NCBI RefSeq assembly: GCF_003172915.1
Contig: NZ_QGKU01000048.1
Coordinates: forward strand, 1 to 64,000
Length of the DNA: 64,000 nucleotides
Source: Meridianimarinicoccus roseus
Lineage (GTDB): Bacteria; Pseudomonadota; Alphaproteobacteria; Rhodobacterales; Rhodobacteraceae
Reading direction: 5' to 3'
Under the pieces are notes generated by a model that had not been told where the DNA came from, ran no database searches, and was given only the letters and a program-made list of their open reading frames with translations. Positions within the stretch are counted from its first letter, which is position 1, and every line of letters begins with the position of its first letter. Shown here in pieces: positions 54,930-64,000 of the stretch. The translations under genes were made by a program, and so were the position numbers.

Positions 54930-55489
54930 GCCGAGATGTTCGCGATCACGAAGTCGCGGTCGATCGTCGGGGTCGCGCCGGCGGGCAGCGTGATGTTCGA
55001 GATCGTCAGCGTGTCGCCGATGACCGCCTCGGAGATGTCGAGCGTGATCTTCTCGGGGATGTCGCCCGCGGTCACCTTCAGCTCCACCTCGGGACGGACG
55101 AGGTTCAGCATGCCGCCCTTCTTGAGGCCGGGGGCGACGTCGGCGCCGATCACCTCGACCGGGATGAACAGGTTGATCTTGGTCGTGCGGCGCAGGCGCA
55201 TGAAGTCCACATGCGTCGGCAGGTCCTTCACGATGTCGCGTTCCACGGCGCGGCAGATCACGCGCACGTCGTCGTGGCCTTCGACCTTGAGGTTGAACAG
55301 CGTCGCGAGGAAGCGGCCCGCCTTCAGGCGCTTGACCAGCGCGTTATAGGGGATCTTGATGGGGAGCGGATCGGTGTCGCCCCCGTAGACGATGCCGGGC
55401 ACGTAATGCTCGCGGCGGGTCTGTCGGGCGGCCCCCTTGCCTGTCCCCGTGCGCACTTCGGCGTGAAGATCCGGGATCTCACCAGCCAT
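54866..55489 (-). CDS. rplY: 50S ribosomal protein L25 (CTC form)
   Basis: 207 aa from the ATG at 55489 ([10 protein letters not shown]). N-terminal 5S-rRNA-binding L25 domain ([32 protein letters not shown]) and a C-terminal TL5/CTC domain ([34 protein letters not shown]). The C-terminal tail is Ala/Asp/Glu-rich ([13 protein letters not shown]). Usually adjacent to pth, but here separated by the accessory insert. Last ~20 codons are duplicated at 53715-53776. Confidence 0.94.
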   Translation of the reverse strand: MAGEIPDLHAEVRTGTGKGAARQTRREHYVPGIVYGGDTDPLPIKIPYNALVKRLKAGRFLATLFNLKVEGHDDVRVICRAVERDIVKDLPTHVDFMRLRRTTKINLFIPVEVIGADVAPGLKKGGMLNLVRPEVELKVTAGDIPEKITLDISEAVIGDTLTISNITLPAGATPTIDRDFVIANISAPSALAAAADDEEEAEADAEA

Positions 55490-55572
55490 GTCAGTTCTCC
55501 TTGCTGTGGGCATCCTCCAAGGGTGTATGCCCGGTTGAAGGCGTGGCCTTACAGGCAATCGGGATAAAAGGA

Positions 55573-55594
55573 AAGGGGGCGCGGCGGCCCCCTT
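55573..55594 (-). terminator. Stem-loop between rplY and lldD
   Basis: AAGGGGGC (55573-55580), loop GCGGCG, GCCCCCTT (55587-55594). On the lldD strand it is followed by a T-rich tcctttta. 138 bp after the lldD stop. Confidence 0.6.
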
Positions 55595-55731
55595 CGTGCA
55601 TGTCGCGTTTCGGCCCCTCGGGGCGTGTCGGGCGCGGTGGACGGCAGCCCGAGCGGCCCCGGCCGGCCGCGGCAGGGCGGCGGGCACCGGGATCGGCGTG
55701 CTGGCCGGGGCGACGCGTGACGGCGGCGCGG

Positions 55732-56901
55732 TCAGTTGCGCTGCCAGCGGCCTTCGAAATCCTCGGGCACGAGAAGGATGTCGCGGCCGACCTCGCGCAG
55801 GTCGCGGTGCCCGCAGAGCGCCATCGTGGTGTCGAGTTCCTTGTGCAGGATTTCGAGCGATTTCGTGACGCCGGCCTGTCCCATCGCGCCCAGCCCGTAG
55901 ACCCAGGACCGGCCGATCATCACGCCGGACGCGCCGAGCGCCCTGGCCTTGAGGATGTCCTGGCCGGTGCGGATGCCGCTGTCGAACATCACCTCGATCC
56001 GGTCGCCGACCGCGTCGACGATGGCGGGCAGGGCGCGGATCGACGACAGCGCGCCGTCCAGCTGCCGGCCGCCGTGGTTGGACACGACGATCGCGTCGGC
56101 GCCGAGGTCGGCAGCGCGGCGGGCGTCTTCGGTGTCCATGATGCCTTTCAGGATCACCTTGCCGCCCCACATCTTCATCAGTTCGGCCACGCGGTTCCAG
56201 TCGAGCGCGTGGTCGAACGCCTCGGCCGTCCAGGACGACAGCGAAGACGGATCGGTCACCCCCTTGGCGTGGCCCACCACGTTGCCGAAGGTGCGGCGAC
56301 GGGTTTGCAGCATCTTCAGCCCCCAGCCGACCTTGGTGGCCATGTTGGCGATGGATGCGGGTGTCAGCTTGGGCGGGGCGGAGAGTCCGTTCTTCAGATC
56401 CTTGTGGCGCTGCCCCTGCACCTGCAGGTCGAGCGTGATGACCACGGCCGAACAGCCTGCGTCGCGCGCGCGCCCCATCAGCCGTTCCATGAAGTCGTCG
56501 TCCTTCAGGGTGTACACCTGGAACCAGAAGGGCGCCTTGGTGGCCTTGGCGACATCTTCGATCGAGCAGATCGAGAGGGTCGAGAGCGTGAACGGCACGC
56601 CGAACTTCTTCGCGGCGCGGGCGGCCAGAATTTCGCCGTCCGCGTGCTGCATCCCGGTCAGTCCGACGGGGGCGAGTGCCACGGGCATCGCCACGTCCTG
56701 CCCTATCATCTGCCCGGCGGTGGTGCGGTTGGTCATGTCCACCGCGACGCGCTGGCGGAAATAGATCTTGTCGAAATCGGAGGTATTCTCGCGGAAGGTC
56801 TGTTCCGTCCAGCTGCCGGTTTCGGCGTAGTCATAGAACATCTTGGGAACGCGTCGTTTGTAGAGGCGCTTGAGATCGTCGATGCAGGTGATGGCAGACA
56901 T
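55732..56901 (-). CDS. lldD: FMN-dependent L-lactate dehydrogenase
   Basis: 389 aa alpha-hydroxy-acid oxidase family. FMN and substrate contacts: [48 protein letters not shown], and the active-site His with [10 protein letters not shown] followed by [19 protein letters not shown] and [12 protein letters not shown]. Oxidises L-lactate to pyruvate, giving electrons to quinone. Possible relatives such as mandelate dehydrogenase cannot be ruled out by eye. Monocistronic. Confidence 0.92.
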   Translation of the reverse strand: MSAITCIDDLKRLYKRRVPKMFYDYAETGSWTEQTFRENTSDFDKIYFRQRVAVDMTNRTTAGQMIGQDVAMPVALAPVGLTGMQHADGEILAARAAKKFGVPFTLSTLSICSIEDVAKATKAPFWFQVYTLKDDDFMERLMGRARDAGCSAVVITLDLQVQGQRHKDLKNGLSAPPKLTPASIANMATKVGWGLKMLQTRRRTFGNVVGHAKGVTDPSSLSSWTAEAFDHALDWNRVAELMKMWGGKVILKGIMDTEDARRAADLGADAIVVSNHGGRQLDGALSSIRALPAIVDAVGDRIEVMFDSGIRTGQDILKARALGASGVMIGRSWVYGLGAMGQAGVTKSLEILHKELDTTMALCGHRDLREVGRDILLVPEDFEGRWQRN

Positions 56902-57104
56902 GAGTCCCTCCGGATTGGTTATGTTCCTTTACCAATGCCGCGAGGGGCGCGCAATGCGACGCGACGGCCCGGGGCCGCCGCCGTTCGTGCCGGGGCGCAA
57001 TTGCGTGTCTCTGTCGCCGAAGCGCCTGGAGGCGGGCTGTGCGGCATGGCGCAACGTCGGCGGGTGGGCCGACAGGCGTAGGCCGTCTTGGAACGCCCCG
57101 CGTC

Positions 57105-57551
57105 TCAGGCGGGCGCTTCTCGGTCCCAGTCCAGCACGGCCGTCGCCGGGCCGCCCGCCAGCACCAGTCCGAGCGCGCGAAGGGTCAGCCGGTCGCCTTC
57201 GAGCGCGACTTCGCGGCGCTGGACGCCGCCGGTCCAGTTCGGGAAACTGGCCACCGCCACATGGTGCAGCACATGATCGCCGTGGAAGGTGAAGCGCCCG
57301 GCATAGCTGATCTGCGACTTCATCGCGCCCGCGTCTTCCTGCAGGCTGCCGCCGAACGGGTCGGGCGCGGCGAAGGCGGCGCGATCCGCGCGGGCGATCT
57401 GCACGAAGAAATGGCCGTCCGGCAGGTAGCCGATCAGCCCGCGCACATCCGGCCCGAAAGGGTGGGCCTGCGTCCCGTCCGCCGCCGTGTTCACCCAGCG
57501 CCGCAGCGCCCAGGTGCCCAGCAGGGGGGCCGGATCGGCCGCGCCGGTCAC
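57105..57551 (-). CDS. Lipocalin-like domain protein
   Basis: 148 aa from the GTG at 57551, overlapping the argF stop by 4 bp (GTGA). [36 protein letters not shown] and [27 protein letters not shown] are typical of the lipocalin_5-like beta barrel. No signal peptide, so cytoplasmic. Coupled after argF; ligand unknown. The longer upstream reading frame overlaps argF and is not used. Confidence 0.75.
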   Translation of the reverse strand: MTGAADPAPLLGTWALRRWVNTAADGTQAHPFGPDVRGLIGYLPDGHFFVQIARADRAAFAAPDPFGGSLQEDAGAMKSQISYAGRFTFHGDHVLHHVAVASFPNWTGGVQRREVALEGDRLTLRALGLVLAGGPATAVLDWDREAPA

Positions 57552-58474
57552 AGCCCGAGGCACCAGCGCATCACTGCCTTCTGTGCGTGCAGGCGGTTCT
57601 CTGCTTCGTCGAAGACCACCGATTGCGGCCCGTCCATCACGGCGCTGGTGACTTCTTCCTCGCGGTGGGCCGGCAGGCAGTGCATGAACAGCGCCTGGTC
57701 GCCCGCCGCCTTCATCAGCGCCTCGTTGACCTGGTAGGGCCGCAGCTGGTTGTGCCGCCGTTCGCGGGTGGAGGCGGGATCGTGCATCGATACCCATGTG
57801 TCGGTGACCACGAGATCGGCCCCGGCCACCGCGCGCACCGGGTCGCGTTCGATGGTGATTGCGGCCCCGGCGGCACGTGCGGTGGCGACCGCCTCGGGTT
57901 CGGGATCGAGCGGTTCGGGCCCGGTGAAGGTCACGTCGAAGCCGAACTGCCCGGCGGCGTGGATCAGCGAGGTGCAGACGTTGTTGCCGTCGCCGGCCCA
58001 GACCACGCGCTTGCCGGTGATCGGGCCGCGATGTTCCTCGAAGGTTAGAATGTCGGCCATGATCTGGCAGGGATGGGTGCGGTTCGTCAGCCCGTTGATG
58101 ACCGGCACGCTGGCATGGTCTGCCAGTTCCAGCAGGGTCGACTCCTCGAACGTGCGGATCATGATGAGATCGACGTAGCGCGACAGCACGCGGGCGGTGT
58201 CGGCGATGGATTCGCCGTGGCCGAGCTGCATGTCGGCGCCGGACAGGACCAGCGTCTGCCCGCCCATCTGCCGCACGCCGACATCGAAGCTGACGCGGGT
58301 CCGGGTGGAAGGTTTCTCGAACACCAGTGCGACCACGCGGCCGGCGAGGGCTTGGTCGGCATCGGGTGTGCCGCGCGGAGCGCCGGCGCGGGCGGTCTTC
58401 ATGGCGGCGGCGGTGTTGATCATCGCGCGCAGGTCGGCGGGGGCTGTCTTGTGCAGGTCGAGGAAGTGGGTCAT
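57548..58474 (-). CDS. argF: Ornithine carbamoyltransferase
   Basis: 308 aa. Makes citrulline from ornithine and carbamoyl phosphate. Carbamoyl-phosphate loop [18 protein letters not shown] in [25 protein letters not shown] and the ornithine loop [13 protein letters not shown] are intact. Third gene of argD-GNAT-argF-lipocalin, 3 bp after the GNAT stop. Confidence 0.97.
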   Translation of the reverse strand: MTHFLDLHKTAPADLRAMINTAAAMKTARAGAPRGTPDADQALAGRVVALVFEKPSTRTRVSFDVGVRQMGGQTLVLSGADMQLGHGESIADTARVLSRYVDLIMIRTFEESTLLELADHASVPVINGLTNRTHPCQIMADILTFEEHRGPITGKRVVWAGDGNNVCTSLIHAAGQFGFDVTFTGPEPLDPEPEAVATARAAGAAITIERDPVRAVAGADLVVTDTWVSMHDPASTRERRHNQLRPYQVNEALMKAAGDQALFMHCLPAHREEEVTSAVMDGPQSVVFDEAENRLHAQKAVMRWCLGL

Positions 58475-58477
58475 GGA

Positions 58478-59062
58478 TCAGGGCCTTTTGGCGGATGCTT
58501 GGGGGCGGTCTGCCCCCCGTAGCCCGCGATTTTCGTCATGGACTTGAACTGGTCGCGGCGGTGCGCGGCCCGGGCTGAAGGTCATCACGCGCACTGGCGT
58601 TCCGTCCTCGCAGGGCGCGATGGTCTCGCCGTGGAAGCCTGCCCGCGCATAGCTGGCGATGGCCCGGTGGTTGGCCGGGTCCGGGTCCACCACGACCAGC
58701 GGTGCCCCCTGGGCCAACAGCATGGCCGCCCGCGCGCGCAGGTATCGCGCCGCATGGCCCCGCCCGAGAAACGCGGGATCCCCGATAAACGTGTCGATCG
58801 CGCGGGTGCCGTCGGGCAGACCGGCATAGTGCGGCATAGGCCAGTGATGCGCCGGATAATCCTGCACGAAGGCGAAGGGCGCATCGCCAAGCTGGACGAT
58901 GCGCATGTCCGTGGGCCCGCTGTCGATGTCTTCCTCGATCAGGGCTATCTCGCGGTCCGGATCGCCCCACCATCCGCCGATATGGGGCTGGGCGAGCCAG
59001 CCCCGCAGCATCGGGTAATCGTCGCGCGTGACCGGCACGAAGCGATAGTCAGGCGGTTTCAT
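58478..59062 (-). CDS. GNAT-family acetyltransferase (AAC(6')-like)
   Basis: 194 aa from the ATG at 59062 (MKPPDYRFVP); ATG 59068 is an alternative. Acetyl-CoA-binding GNAT core: LRGWLAQPHIGGWWGD, DTFIGDPAFLGRGHAARYLRARAAM and DPDPANHRAIASYARAGFHG, the layout of AAC(6')/RimJ-like proteins. Embedded in the argD-argF operon, overlapping argD by 14 bp; a role in arginine metabolism is possible but unproven. C-terminal ~35 residues are probably disordered. Confidence 0.8.
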   Translation of the reverse strand: MKPPDYRFVPVTRDDYPMLRGWLAQPHIGGWWGDPDREIALIEEDIDSGPTDMRIVQLGDAPFAFVQDYPAHHWPMPHYAGLPDGTRAIDTFIGDPAFLGRGHAARYLRARAAMLLAQGAPLVVVDPDPANHRAIASYARAGFHGETIAPCEDGTPVRVMTFSPGRAPPRPVQVHDENRGLRGADRPQASAKRP

Positions 59063-60233
59063 GGACATGCAGCGCGGCGGCGGCGGCGTGCAGGCGCGCG
59101 GCGGCCTCGGCAAGCTCGTCATCGGTGATGGTCAGTGGCGGCAGCAGGCGCACCACGTTGTCCGCGGCGGGCACGGTCAGAAGCTGACAAGCCTGCGCCC
59201 CGGCGACGACGCTTGCGGCGGGGGCCTTGCATTTCAGGCCCAGCATCAGCCCCGATCCGCGCACGTGGTCGAAAACGTCCGGATGTTCGGCCACCAGCCC
59301 TTCGAGCGACTGGCGGAAGGCGGCGGCCTTGCGGTTCACCTCGGCCAGGAAGGCGGGGTCGGCGATGTGGCGCATGACTTCCAGCCCTACGGCGCAGCCC
59401 AGCGGGTTGCCGCCATAGGTGGACCCGTGGGTGCCGGCGGTCATCCCGGAGGCCGCGTCTTCGGTCGCCAGCACCGCACCCAGCGGGAAGCCGCCGCCGA
59501 TGCCCTTGGCGACCATCATGATGTCGGGCGCGATCCCGGCCCATTCATGGGCAAAGAGCCGACCCGTCCGGCCCATGCCGCATTGCACCTCGTCGAGGAT
59601 CAGCAGCGTGCCGGTCTCGTCGCAGAGCGCGCGCAGGCCCTTCAGGCAGGCGTCGGGCAGCGGGCGGATGCCGCCTTCGCCCTGCACCGGTTCGACCAGG
59701 ATGGCGGCGGTGCTGCCGGTGACCGCGGCGCGCAGGGCGTCGTGGTCGCCCCAGGGCAGGTGCGTGAAGCCGGGCAGCAGCGGTGCAAAGCCCTTCGTCA
59801 TCTTCTCGGATCCGGCGGCGGCGATCCCCGCGGCGGAGCGGCCGTGGAACGAGCCTTCGAAGGCGATGATGCCGGTCCGGTCCGGATGACCTTTGTCGAA
59901 CCAGTACTTGCGGGCCATCTTCACCGCCAGTTCGCAGCTTTCGGTGCCGGAATTGGTGAAGAAGACCGTGTCGGCGAAGGTGGCGTCCACCAGCGCGTCG
60001 GCCAGCGCCTCCTGCTGGGGGATGCGGTAAAGGTTCGAGGTATGCCAGAGCGCCTGCGCCTGCGCGGTCAGCGCGGCCACCAGCGCCGGGTGCGCATGGC
60101 CGAGCGCGTTGACCGCGATCCCGGCTGTCATGTCGAGGAAGCGGCGGCCGTCCGCCTCGATCAGCCAGGTGCCTTCACCCTTCACGAAGGTGAATGGCGC
60201 ACGGTTGTAGGTCGGCAGAACGGAGGGGATCAT
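59049..60233 (-). CDS. argD: Acetylornithine/succinyldiaminopimelate aminotransferase
   Basis: 394 aa from the ATG at 60233. Class III aminotransferase of arginine biosynthesis: FTNSGTESCELAVKMAR, SFHGRSAAGIAAAG, LDEVQCGMGRTGRLF and the PLP lysine in MMVAKGIGGGFPLGA. HGSTYGGNPLGCAVG is the ArgD signature. First gene of the argD-GNAT-argF-lipocalin operon. Confidence 0.95.
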   Translation of the reverse strand: MIPSVLPTYNRAPFTFVKGEGTWLIEADGRRFLDMTAGIAVNALGHAHPALVAALTAQAQALWHTSNLYRIPQQEALADALVDATFADTVFFTNSGTESCELAVKMARKYWFDKGHPDRTGIIAFEGSFHGRSAAGIAAAGSEKMTKGFAPLLPGFTHLPWGDHDALRAAVTGSTAAILVEPVQGEGGIRPLPDACLKGLRALCDETGTLLILDEVQCGMGRTGRLFAHEWAGIAPDIMMVAKGIGGGFPLGAVLATEDAASGMTAGTHGSTYGGNPLGCAVGLEVMRHIADPAFLAEVNRKAAAFRQSLEGLVAEHPDVFDHVRGSGLMLGLKCKAPAASVVAGAQACQLLTVPAADNVVRLLPPLTITDDELAEAAARLHAAAAALHVHETA

Positions 60234-60566
60234 CGGCGTGTCCTCGTCGGGAAGCCCTTTTGGTGCCGCAGGCACGGGGGCGTGTCAATGTTCGGGGGTC
60301 TGATCGGGATGGACGGCACGGGGGATGTGCCCCGCGAAGGCGGGCTCAGGCGCGGACGCAGCGGCGTCGGAGGGCGTTTGAGGTGTCCATGCGCGGCGGC
60401 ATAGCAAGGCGGGCCGAAAAGGGGAAGGCCCATGTTCGGGGCGGGGCAGGGCCGTGGTGGTGCGCGGGGGGCGGCGCGCCCGGATTGTGCCGGGGCGCCG
60501 GTCAGCGGCGTGGCCACGCCCCCGGGTTCCGTCCGCAGGGGTCCGGCGGCTTCTGCCCGGGCCGCT
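60234..60566. other. argD upstream gap
   Basis: 333 bp of very GC-rich sequence between the argD start and the sdaA stop. It should hold the arg promoter. No ARG box, terminator or small gene was seen with confidence. Confidence 0.35.
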
Positions 60567-61979
60567 TCAGCATTCGGGAAGATTGACCGCCAGCCCGCCC
60601 AGCGAGGTTTCCTTGTACTTTTCCGACATGTCTCGCCCGGTCTGGCGCATCGTCTCGATGCAGTTGTCGAGCGGCATGAAGTGCTGCCCGTCCCCGCGCA
60701 ATGCCAGCGACGCGGCGGAGACCGCCTTGATCGCGCCCAGTCCGTTCCGTTCGATGCAGGGCACCTGCACGAGGCCGGCCGCCGGATCGCAGGTCATGCC
60801 GAGATGGTGTTCCAGCGCGATCTCGGCCGCGTTCTCGATCTGGGCGTTGGTGCCGCCAAGCGCGGCGCAGAGCCCCGCCGCGGCCATCGCCGACGCGGAG
60901 CCGACCTCGGCCTGGCAACCGCATTCTGCCCCCGAGATCGAGGCGTTGTGCTTGATCAGCCCGCCGATCGCGGCGGCGGTCAGCAGGAAGTCGCGGATGC
61001 CGACCTGCGACGCGCCGATGCAGTGGTCCCGGTAGTAGCGGATCACCGCGGGCACCACGCCAGCCGCGCCATTGGTGGGCGAGGTCACGACGCGCCCTCC
61101 GGCCGCGTTTTCCTCGTTCACGGCCATCGCGTAGACCGACAGCCAGTCGTTGACGACATGGGGCTGGGCGAGGTTGCGGCCGGCTTCGGACAGAAGCTGT
61201 TCGTGGATCGCGCGGGCGCGGCGGCGCACGTTGAGCCCTCCGGGCAGGATGCCGGTCTGCGTCAGGCCTCGGTCGATCACCCCGTTCATCGTGTCCCAAA
61301 GCGAATCGAGTCGCGCGTCGAGGTCGATCCCGGGGCTGTGCGCACGCTCGTTGGCCCGTTTCATGGCCGCGACGGACAGCGCGGCCGCGTCGCCCATGCG
61401 CAGCATCTCGCGCGCGGATCCGAACGGATGGGGGTAGCCGTGGGCGGCCTTCTCATCATGCAGGTCAGAGCTGGCGGCGTCGCGGGTGGCCAGTTCCGCC
61501 TCGGTAAGCACGAAGCCGCCGCCGACGGAGTAGTAGGTTTCGCGGTGATAGGGGTTGCCCGCGGTGTCGAGGGCGAGCAACACCAGCCCGTTGGCGTGAC
61601 CGGGCAGGGGCGGGCCGTAGTCGAAGGCAAGGTCGGTGGCGGGGTCGAAGGCGAGCGGCGGCAGGCCCGGCGGGGTGACCTGACGGGCGGCGGTCACATC
61701 GGCGATGGCGGCATCGGCGCGGTCCGGATCGAGGCTGTGCGGCTCGAACCCCTGCAGTCCAAGGATCACGGCGCGGTCGGTGGCGTGCCCCTTGCCGGTG
61801 AAGGCGAGCGAGCCGTGAAGCGAAGCGCGCACGGCGGCGAGGGTCCCCGCGCCGGGGATCTTCTCGGCGCCGCCGCGCAGGTCTTGGAGGAAGCGGGCGG
61901 CGGCGGTCATCGGGCCCATCGTGTGCGAAGAGGACGGCCCGATGCCGACCTTGAAGATGTCGAAGACGGACAGGAACAT
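60567..61979 (-). CDS. sdaA: L-serine ammonia-lyase (serine dehydratase)
   Basis: 470 aa from the ATG at 61979 ([10 protein letters not shown]). Iron-sulfur L-serine dehydratase, single-chain type: the N-terminal beta subunit part has [15 protein letters not shown], and the C-terminal alpha part has [43 protein letters not shown]-type Cys residues and [16 protein letters not shown] for the cluster. Converts serine to pyruvate plus ammonia. Followed by non-coding DNA with repeats B and C. Confidence 0.95.
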   Translation of the reverse strand: MFLSVFDIFKVGIGPSSSHTMGPMTAAARFLQDLRGGAEKIPGAGTLAAVRASLHGSLAFTGKGHATDRAVILGLQGFEPHSLDPDRADAAIADVTAARQVTPPGLPPLAFDPATDLAFDYGPPLPGHANGLVLLALDTAGNPYHRETYYSVGGGFVLTEAELATRDAASSDLHDEKAAHGYPHPFGSAREMLRMGDAAALSVAAMKRANERAHSPGIDLDARLDSLWDTMNGVIDRGLTQTGILPGGLNVRRRARAIHEQLLSEAGRNLAQPHVVNDWLSVYAMAVNEENAAGGRVVTSPTNGAAGVVPAVIRYYRDHCIGASQVGIRDFLLTAAAIGGLIKHNASISGAECGCQAEVGSASAMAAAGLCAALGGTNAQIENAAEIALEHHLGMTCDPAAGLVQVPCIERNGLGAIKAVSAASLALRGDGQHFMPLDNCIETMRQTGRDMSEKYKETSLGGLAVNLPEC

Positions 61980-62222
61980 TAGCGCGGGTCCTTTCGGGGC
62001 GGAGGGCATGTGGCGCCAGCCTAGCGCAGGTGGGCGGCAGATGCAGGCCGTTTGCGACGCGCCCGGCGGCGGCGGCGACCGCGCGGGCGGCGGGGGCATG
62101 GGGGGCCGGAGCGCAAGGGAGCGCGCGGGCCGATCGGGAAAGCCAGGTCTCGGCAGGGGCCGGAACCGGTGCAGCGCGCACGGTGCAGCTTGGCCCGCGT
62201 CGTCGGTGCGGCGACAGGGGGT

Positions 62223-62297
62223 GCTCCCGCCCGTCTTCGACATCTGACGAAGTCTCATCCCGTTGGGCCCGGCAGGCGGGCAAGCCCGCCTGCCGGG
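62223..62297 (-). repeat. Dispersed hairpin repeat, copy B (inverted)
   Basis: Minus-strand copy. Hairpin CCCGGCAGGCGGGC-aa-GCCCGCCTGCCGGG (62268-62297) has a perfect 14-bp stem, about twice the length of copies A and C. The conserved GGCCCAACGGGATGA (62255-62269) and CGAAGACGGGCGGGAGC (62223-62239) are unchanged, separated by a 15-nt spacer. Confidence 0.8.
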
Positions 62298-62510
62298 CGG
62301 GATTGACGGTCAGCGGAGCACGGCAGACCGGTCGCCGGGCTTGGTGCCCGAGGGCAAGGGGGGAGGGTGGCGCGCCGGGCCTTCCGCCACGCTGCTCGCG
62401 CGGTCGTTCGGTCGTGGGTAATGCGTGTCGGCGGGCGTTGCCGGTCACGGTCGTGGCCCCGCGCAAACTCGCTCCCGGGCGGTGCGCATCGCCCGCCATC
62501 CAACCAGCGG

Positions 62511-62577
62511 GCAGGCGCAGCCTGCGCGGCCCAACGGGATGAAGCTGCTTTGCCGCGAAGACGGGCGGGAGCGCCCC
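62511..62577 (+). repeat. Dispersed hairpin repeat, copy C
   Basis: Hairpin GCAGGC-gca-GCCTGC (62511-62525), conserved GGCCCAACGGGATGA (62528-62542), 13-nt spacer, CGAAGACGGGCGGGAGC (62556-62572). Lies 30 bp beyond the hrpB stop, the same position relative to the gene as copy A behind the acyl-CoA dehydrogenase gene. Confidence 0.8.
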
Positions 62578-62606
62578 GCTTCGGCTGTTGACCCACCCTG
62601 CGCCGC

Positions 62607-64000
62607 TCAGCGCCCACGCGGCTTGGCGCGCAGGGTCGGGTCGGCGCGGGTCGGGTCCTCGGGCCAGGGGTGGCGGGGATAGCGCGCGCGCATGTCCTTG
62701 CGCACATCGGCGTAGCTGCCCGCCCAGAAGCCCGGCAGGTCCATCGTCGTCTGCACCGGCCGCCCGGCCGGTGACAGCAGCGTGACCCGCAGCGGTTGCC
62801 CTCCGACCTGTGGGTGGCGTGTCTCGCCGAAGAGTTCCTGCAGCCGTAGCGCGATTTCCGGCCTCTCGGCCGAGTAGTCGATCGGAATCCGGCGCCCCAG
62901 CGGTGTCGTGTAGGCTGGAGGCGCCAATCGGTCCAGCGCCTGCGCCTGGTCGAAATCGAGGGCGGCGCGCAGGGCCGGGGTCGGGTCGAACGCCCGCAGA
63001 TCGGCGGCGCTGCGCACCTGGCCCAGAAAGGGCAGCAGCCAGTCGTCGGCCTGCTCCAGCAGCGCGACGTCGGACGGATCGGGCAGGTCGGGCCGTGCCG
63101 CGCGCGCCGCCGCGAGCCGTGCGCGCAGAAGTGTGAAGCCCCGCGCCCCGTCGAAGAGGCCCAGTCCCAACTCTCGTACCCCGTCGAGTGCGGCGCGCGC
63201 CAGCTCCGTATCCGGCGCGTCGCTCCAGGCCCGGTCGGACAGCACCAGCGCGCCAAGCCGTTCCTGCACCCGCGCAGTCACCCGGCGCTCCCGCCGCGAC
63301 CAGGCGCAGACTGTCACGGCCTCGATCCGGTCCGCGAACAGGGCTCGGAGGGAGCTTTCGCTCAGCGGTGCGGCGCGGCGGATGCGCGCCTCGCGCGGGT
63401 CGCCGTCCAGGTCGGTCACCGCCAGCAGGCGCTGGGCGGCCAGCGGGTCGTCCTCGGGCAGCGCGGCGCCCTTGCCGCCCGAGAGCACGAAGCGCGGCGC
63501 GTCGCCGGGCCGGTGCAGCGCGATCCGGTCGGGATAGGCCAGCGCGGCCATCTCGCCCGTGGTCATCGGCGCGTCCGTGGCGGGCGCGCGCCGCGCAAGG
63601 CGCCGTGCCTCGGCGGCAATGCGTTTGCAAGTGGCCGGGTCGCCCACCCCGCCGGGCTGCCGCAGGGCGCGAAGCCGCAGGTCCAGATCGCAGCCCTGCG
63701 GCGCGCGCAGTGGGTCCCGCTCGCCCAGCAGTGCCGCCAGCGGCGCGGCCTGCGCGCCCGCCCGCGTCAGCATGTGCCCGAGGCGCGGGTGAAGCGGCAA
63801 GGCGGCCAGCGCCCGCCCGTGGTCGGTGATCCGCCCGGCCGCGTCCAGCGCGCCGAGGCCGGTCAGCAGCGCCTGCGCCTCGGCCAGCGCGGCGGCGGGC
63901 GGCGGTGTGAGAAAAGCCAGCGCTTCGGGGCCCGCGCCCCATTGCGCCAACTCGAGCGCGAGGCCGGTCAGGTCCGCGGCCTCGATCTCGGCGGGCGGGA
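62607..64000 (-). CDS. hrpB: ATP-dependent helicase HrpB, C-terminal part
   Basis: Partial: the frame runs off the window end, so only the C-terminal ~464 residues are seen. Ratchet/winged-helix region (DHGRALAALPLHPRLGHMLTRAG, LAALLGERDPL) is followed by the HrpB-specific C-terminal domain with YTTPLGRRIPIDYS, EIALRLQELFGE, LLSPAGRPVQTTMDLPGFWAGSY and DVRKDMRARYPRHPWPEDP, the terminal family motif. DExH helicase of uncertain cellular role. The first in-frame Met at 63950 is internal; codons continue upstream (EIEAADLTGLALELAQW). Confidence 0.93.
   Translation of the reverse strand, partial: PPAEIEAADLTGLALELAQWGAGPEALAFLTPPPAAALAEAQALLTGLGALDAAGRITDHGRALAALPLHPRLGHMLTRAGAQAAPLAALLGERDPLRAPQGCDLDLRLRALRQPGGVGDPATCKRIAAEARRLARRAPATDAPMTTGEMAALAYPDRIALHRPGDAPRFVLSGGKGAALPEDDPLAAQRLLAVTDLDGDPREARIRRAAPLSESSLRALFADRIEAVTVCAWSRRERRVTARVQERLGALVLSDRAWSDAPDTELARAALDGVRELGLGLFDGARGFTLLRARLAAARAARPDLPDPSDVALLEQADDWLLPFLGQVRSAADLRAFDPTPALRAALDFDQAQALDRLAPPAYTTPLGRRIPIDYSAERPEIALRLQELFGETRHPQVGGQPLRVTLLSPAGRPVQTTMDLPGFWAGSYADVRKDMRARYPRHPWPEDPTRADPTLRAKPRGR

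Larger units (their letters stand above)
61980..62606. other. 627-bp gap with inverted repeats B and C
   Basis: Between sdaA (5' side) and the hrpB stop. Contains copies B and C of the dispersed hairpin element in opposite orientation, enclosing about 210 bp with no credible gene. The rest is very GC-rich. Frames running through it are not supported by ribosome sites or family similarity. Confidence 0.6.

Noticed and set aside
61465-63942. 825-codon minus-strand frame
   Set aside because: It overlaps hrpB, the repeat-bearing gap and sdaA in a different phase; Arg/Ala/Gly-rich and without domains.

Overview
The window is a GC-rich chromosome segment (roughly two-thirds G+C by eye) that looks like an alphaproteobacterium of the Rhodobacterales (Rhodobacteraceae/Roseobacteraceae). 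Supporting marks are a short B12-dependent ribonucleotide reductase, a hisS-hisZ-hisG operon with short-form HisG, a DUF1489 protein, a VPLPA-CTERM secreted protein, a MerR-linked acyl-CoA degradation cluster, and the order cmk - rpsA - ihfB - lapA - trpF - trpB. No rRNA, tRNA or CRISPR array was found.

Layout. 1-1400 is insertion-sequence debris: an IS110 transposase stump fused head-on to a truncated accessory gene, plus a repeated sequence resembling an IS21-type end. 1.4-8.1 kb carries nrdJ, a DUF1489 gene, the histidine genes and slyX. 8.1-20.6 kb is mixed: a papain-like protein with a replaced catalytic Cys, a CofD-like protein, a chemoreceptor, a class III aminotransferase, divergent katG/oxyR, a VPLPA-CTERM protein, a membrane-anchored protein that looks like a dead M48 peptidase, and a DMT exporter. 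20.6-28.7 kb is a fatty-acid/acyl-CoA oxidation cluster (acyl-CoA dehydrogenase, GST, thiolase, cupin, FadJ) with two MerR regulators. 28.8-35.4 kb holds two overlapping hotdog thioesterases, a MATE exporter, pyrD, DUF952, a periplasmic 5'-nucleotidase, an SRAP (HMCES/YedK) protein and a RidA protein.

35.6-44.0 kb is a nine-gene, tightly coupled operon: an NMT1/ThiY-type ABC importer, a cytosine-deaminase-like amidohydrolase, a VAO-type FAD oxidoreductase, two flavodoxin-fold oxidoreductases, a 2-oxoglutarate/Fe(II) (IPNS-like) oxygenase and a creatininase-family amidohydrolase. It reads as import and oxidative/hydrolytic breakdown of an N-heterocycle, probably pyrimidine-like, whose identity I cannot name. 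It is the best candidate for an undescribed pathway. Next come cmk, an 80-residue protein with three Trp-Gly repeats, and rpsA, whose leader has a promoter followed at once by a strong intrinsic terminator. ihfB has a perfect IHF consensus in its promoter.

49.7-55.5 kb is a disrupted housekeeping locus. rplY and pth, normally adjacent, are separated by about 4 kb holding a monooxygenase-like gene, an orphan BrnA-like gene, a visibly AT-rich OLD-type ATPase/TOPRIM nuclease gene (candidate phage defence) and a methyltransferase gene. The methyltransferase lies between two 116-bp direct copies of the 3' end of rplY and its terminator. 55.7-64.0 kb carries lldD, argD-GNAT-argF-lipocalin, sdaA and the 3' part of hrpB, with copies of a hairpin-bearing dispersed repeat in the sdaA-hrpB gap and behind the acyl-CoA dehydrogenase gene.
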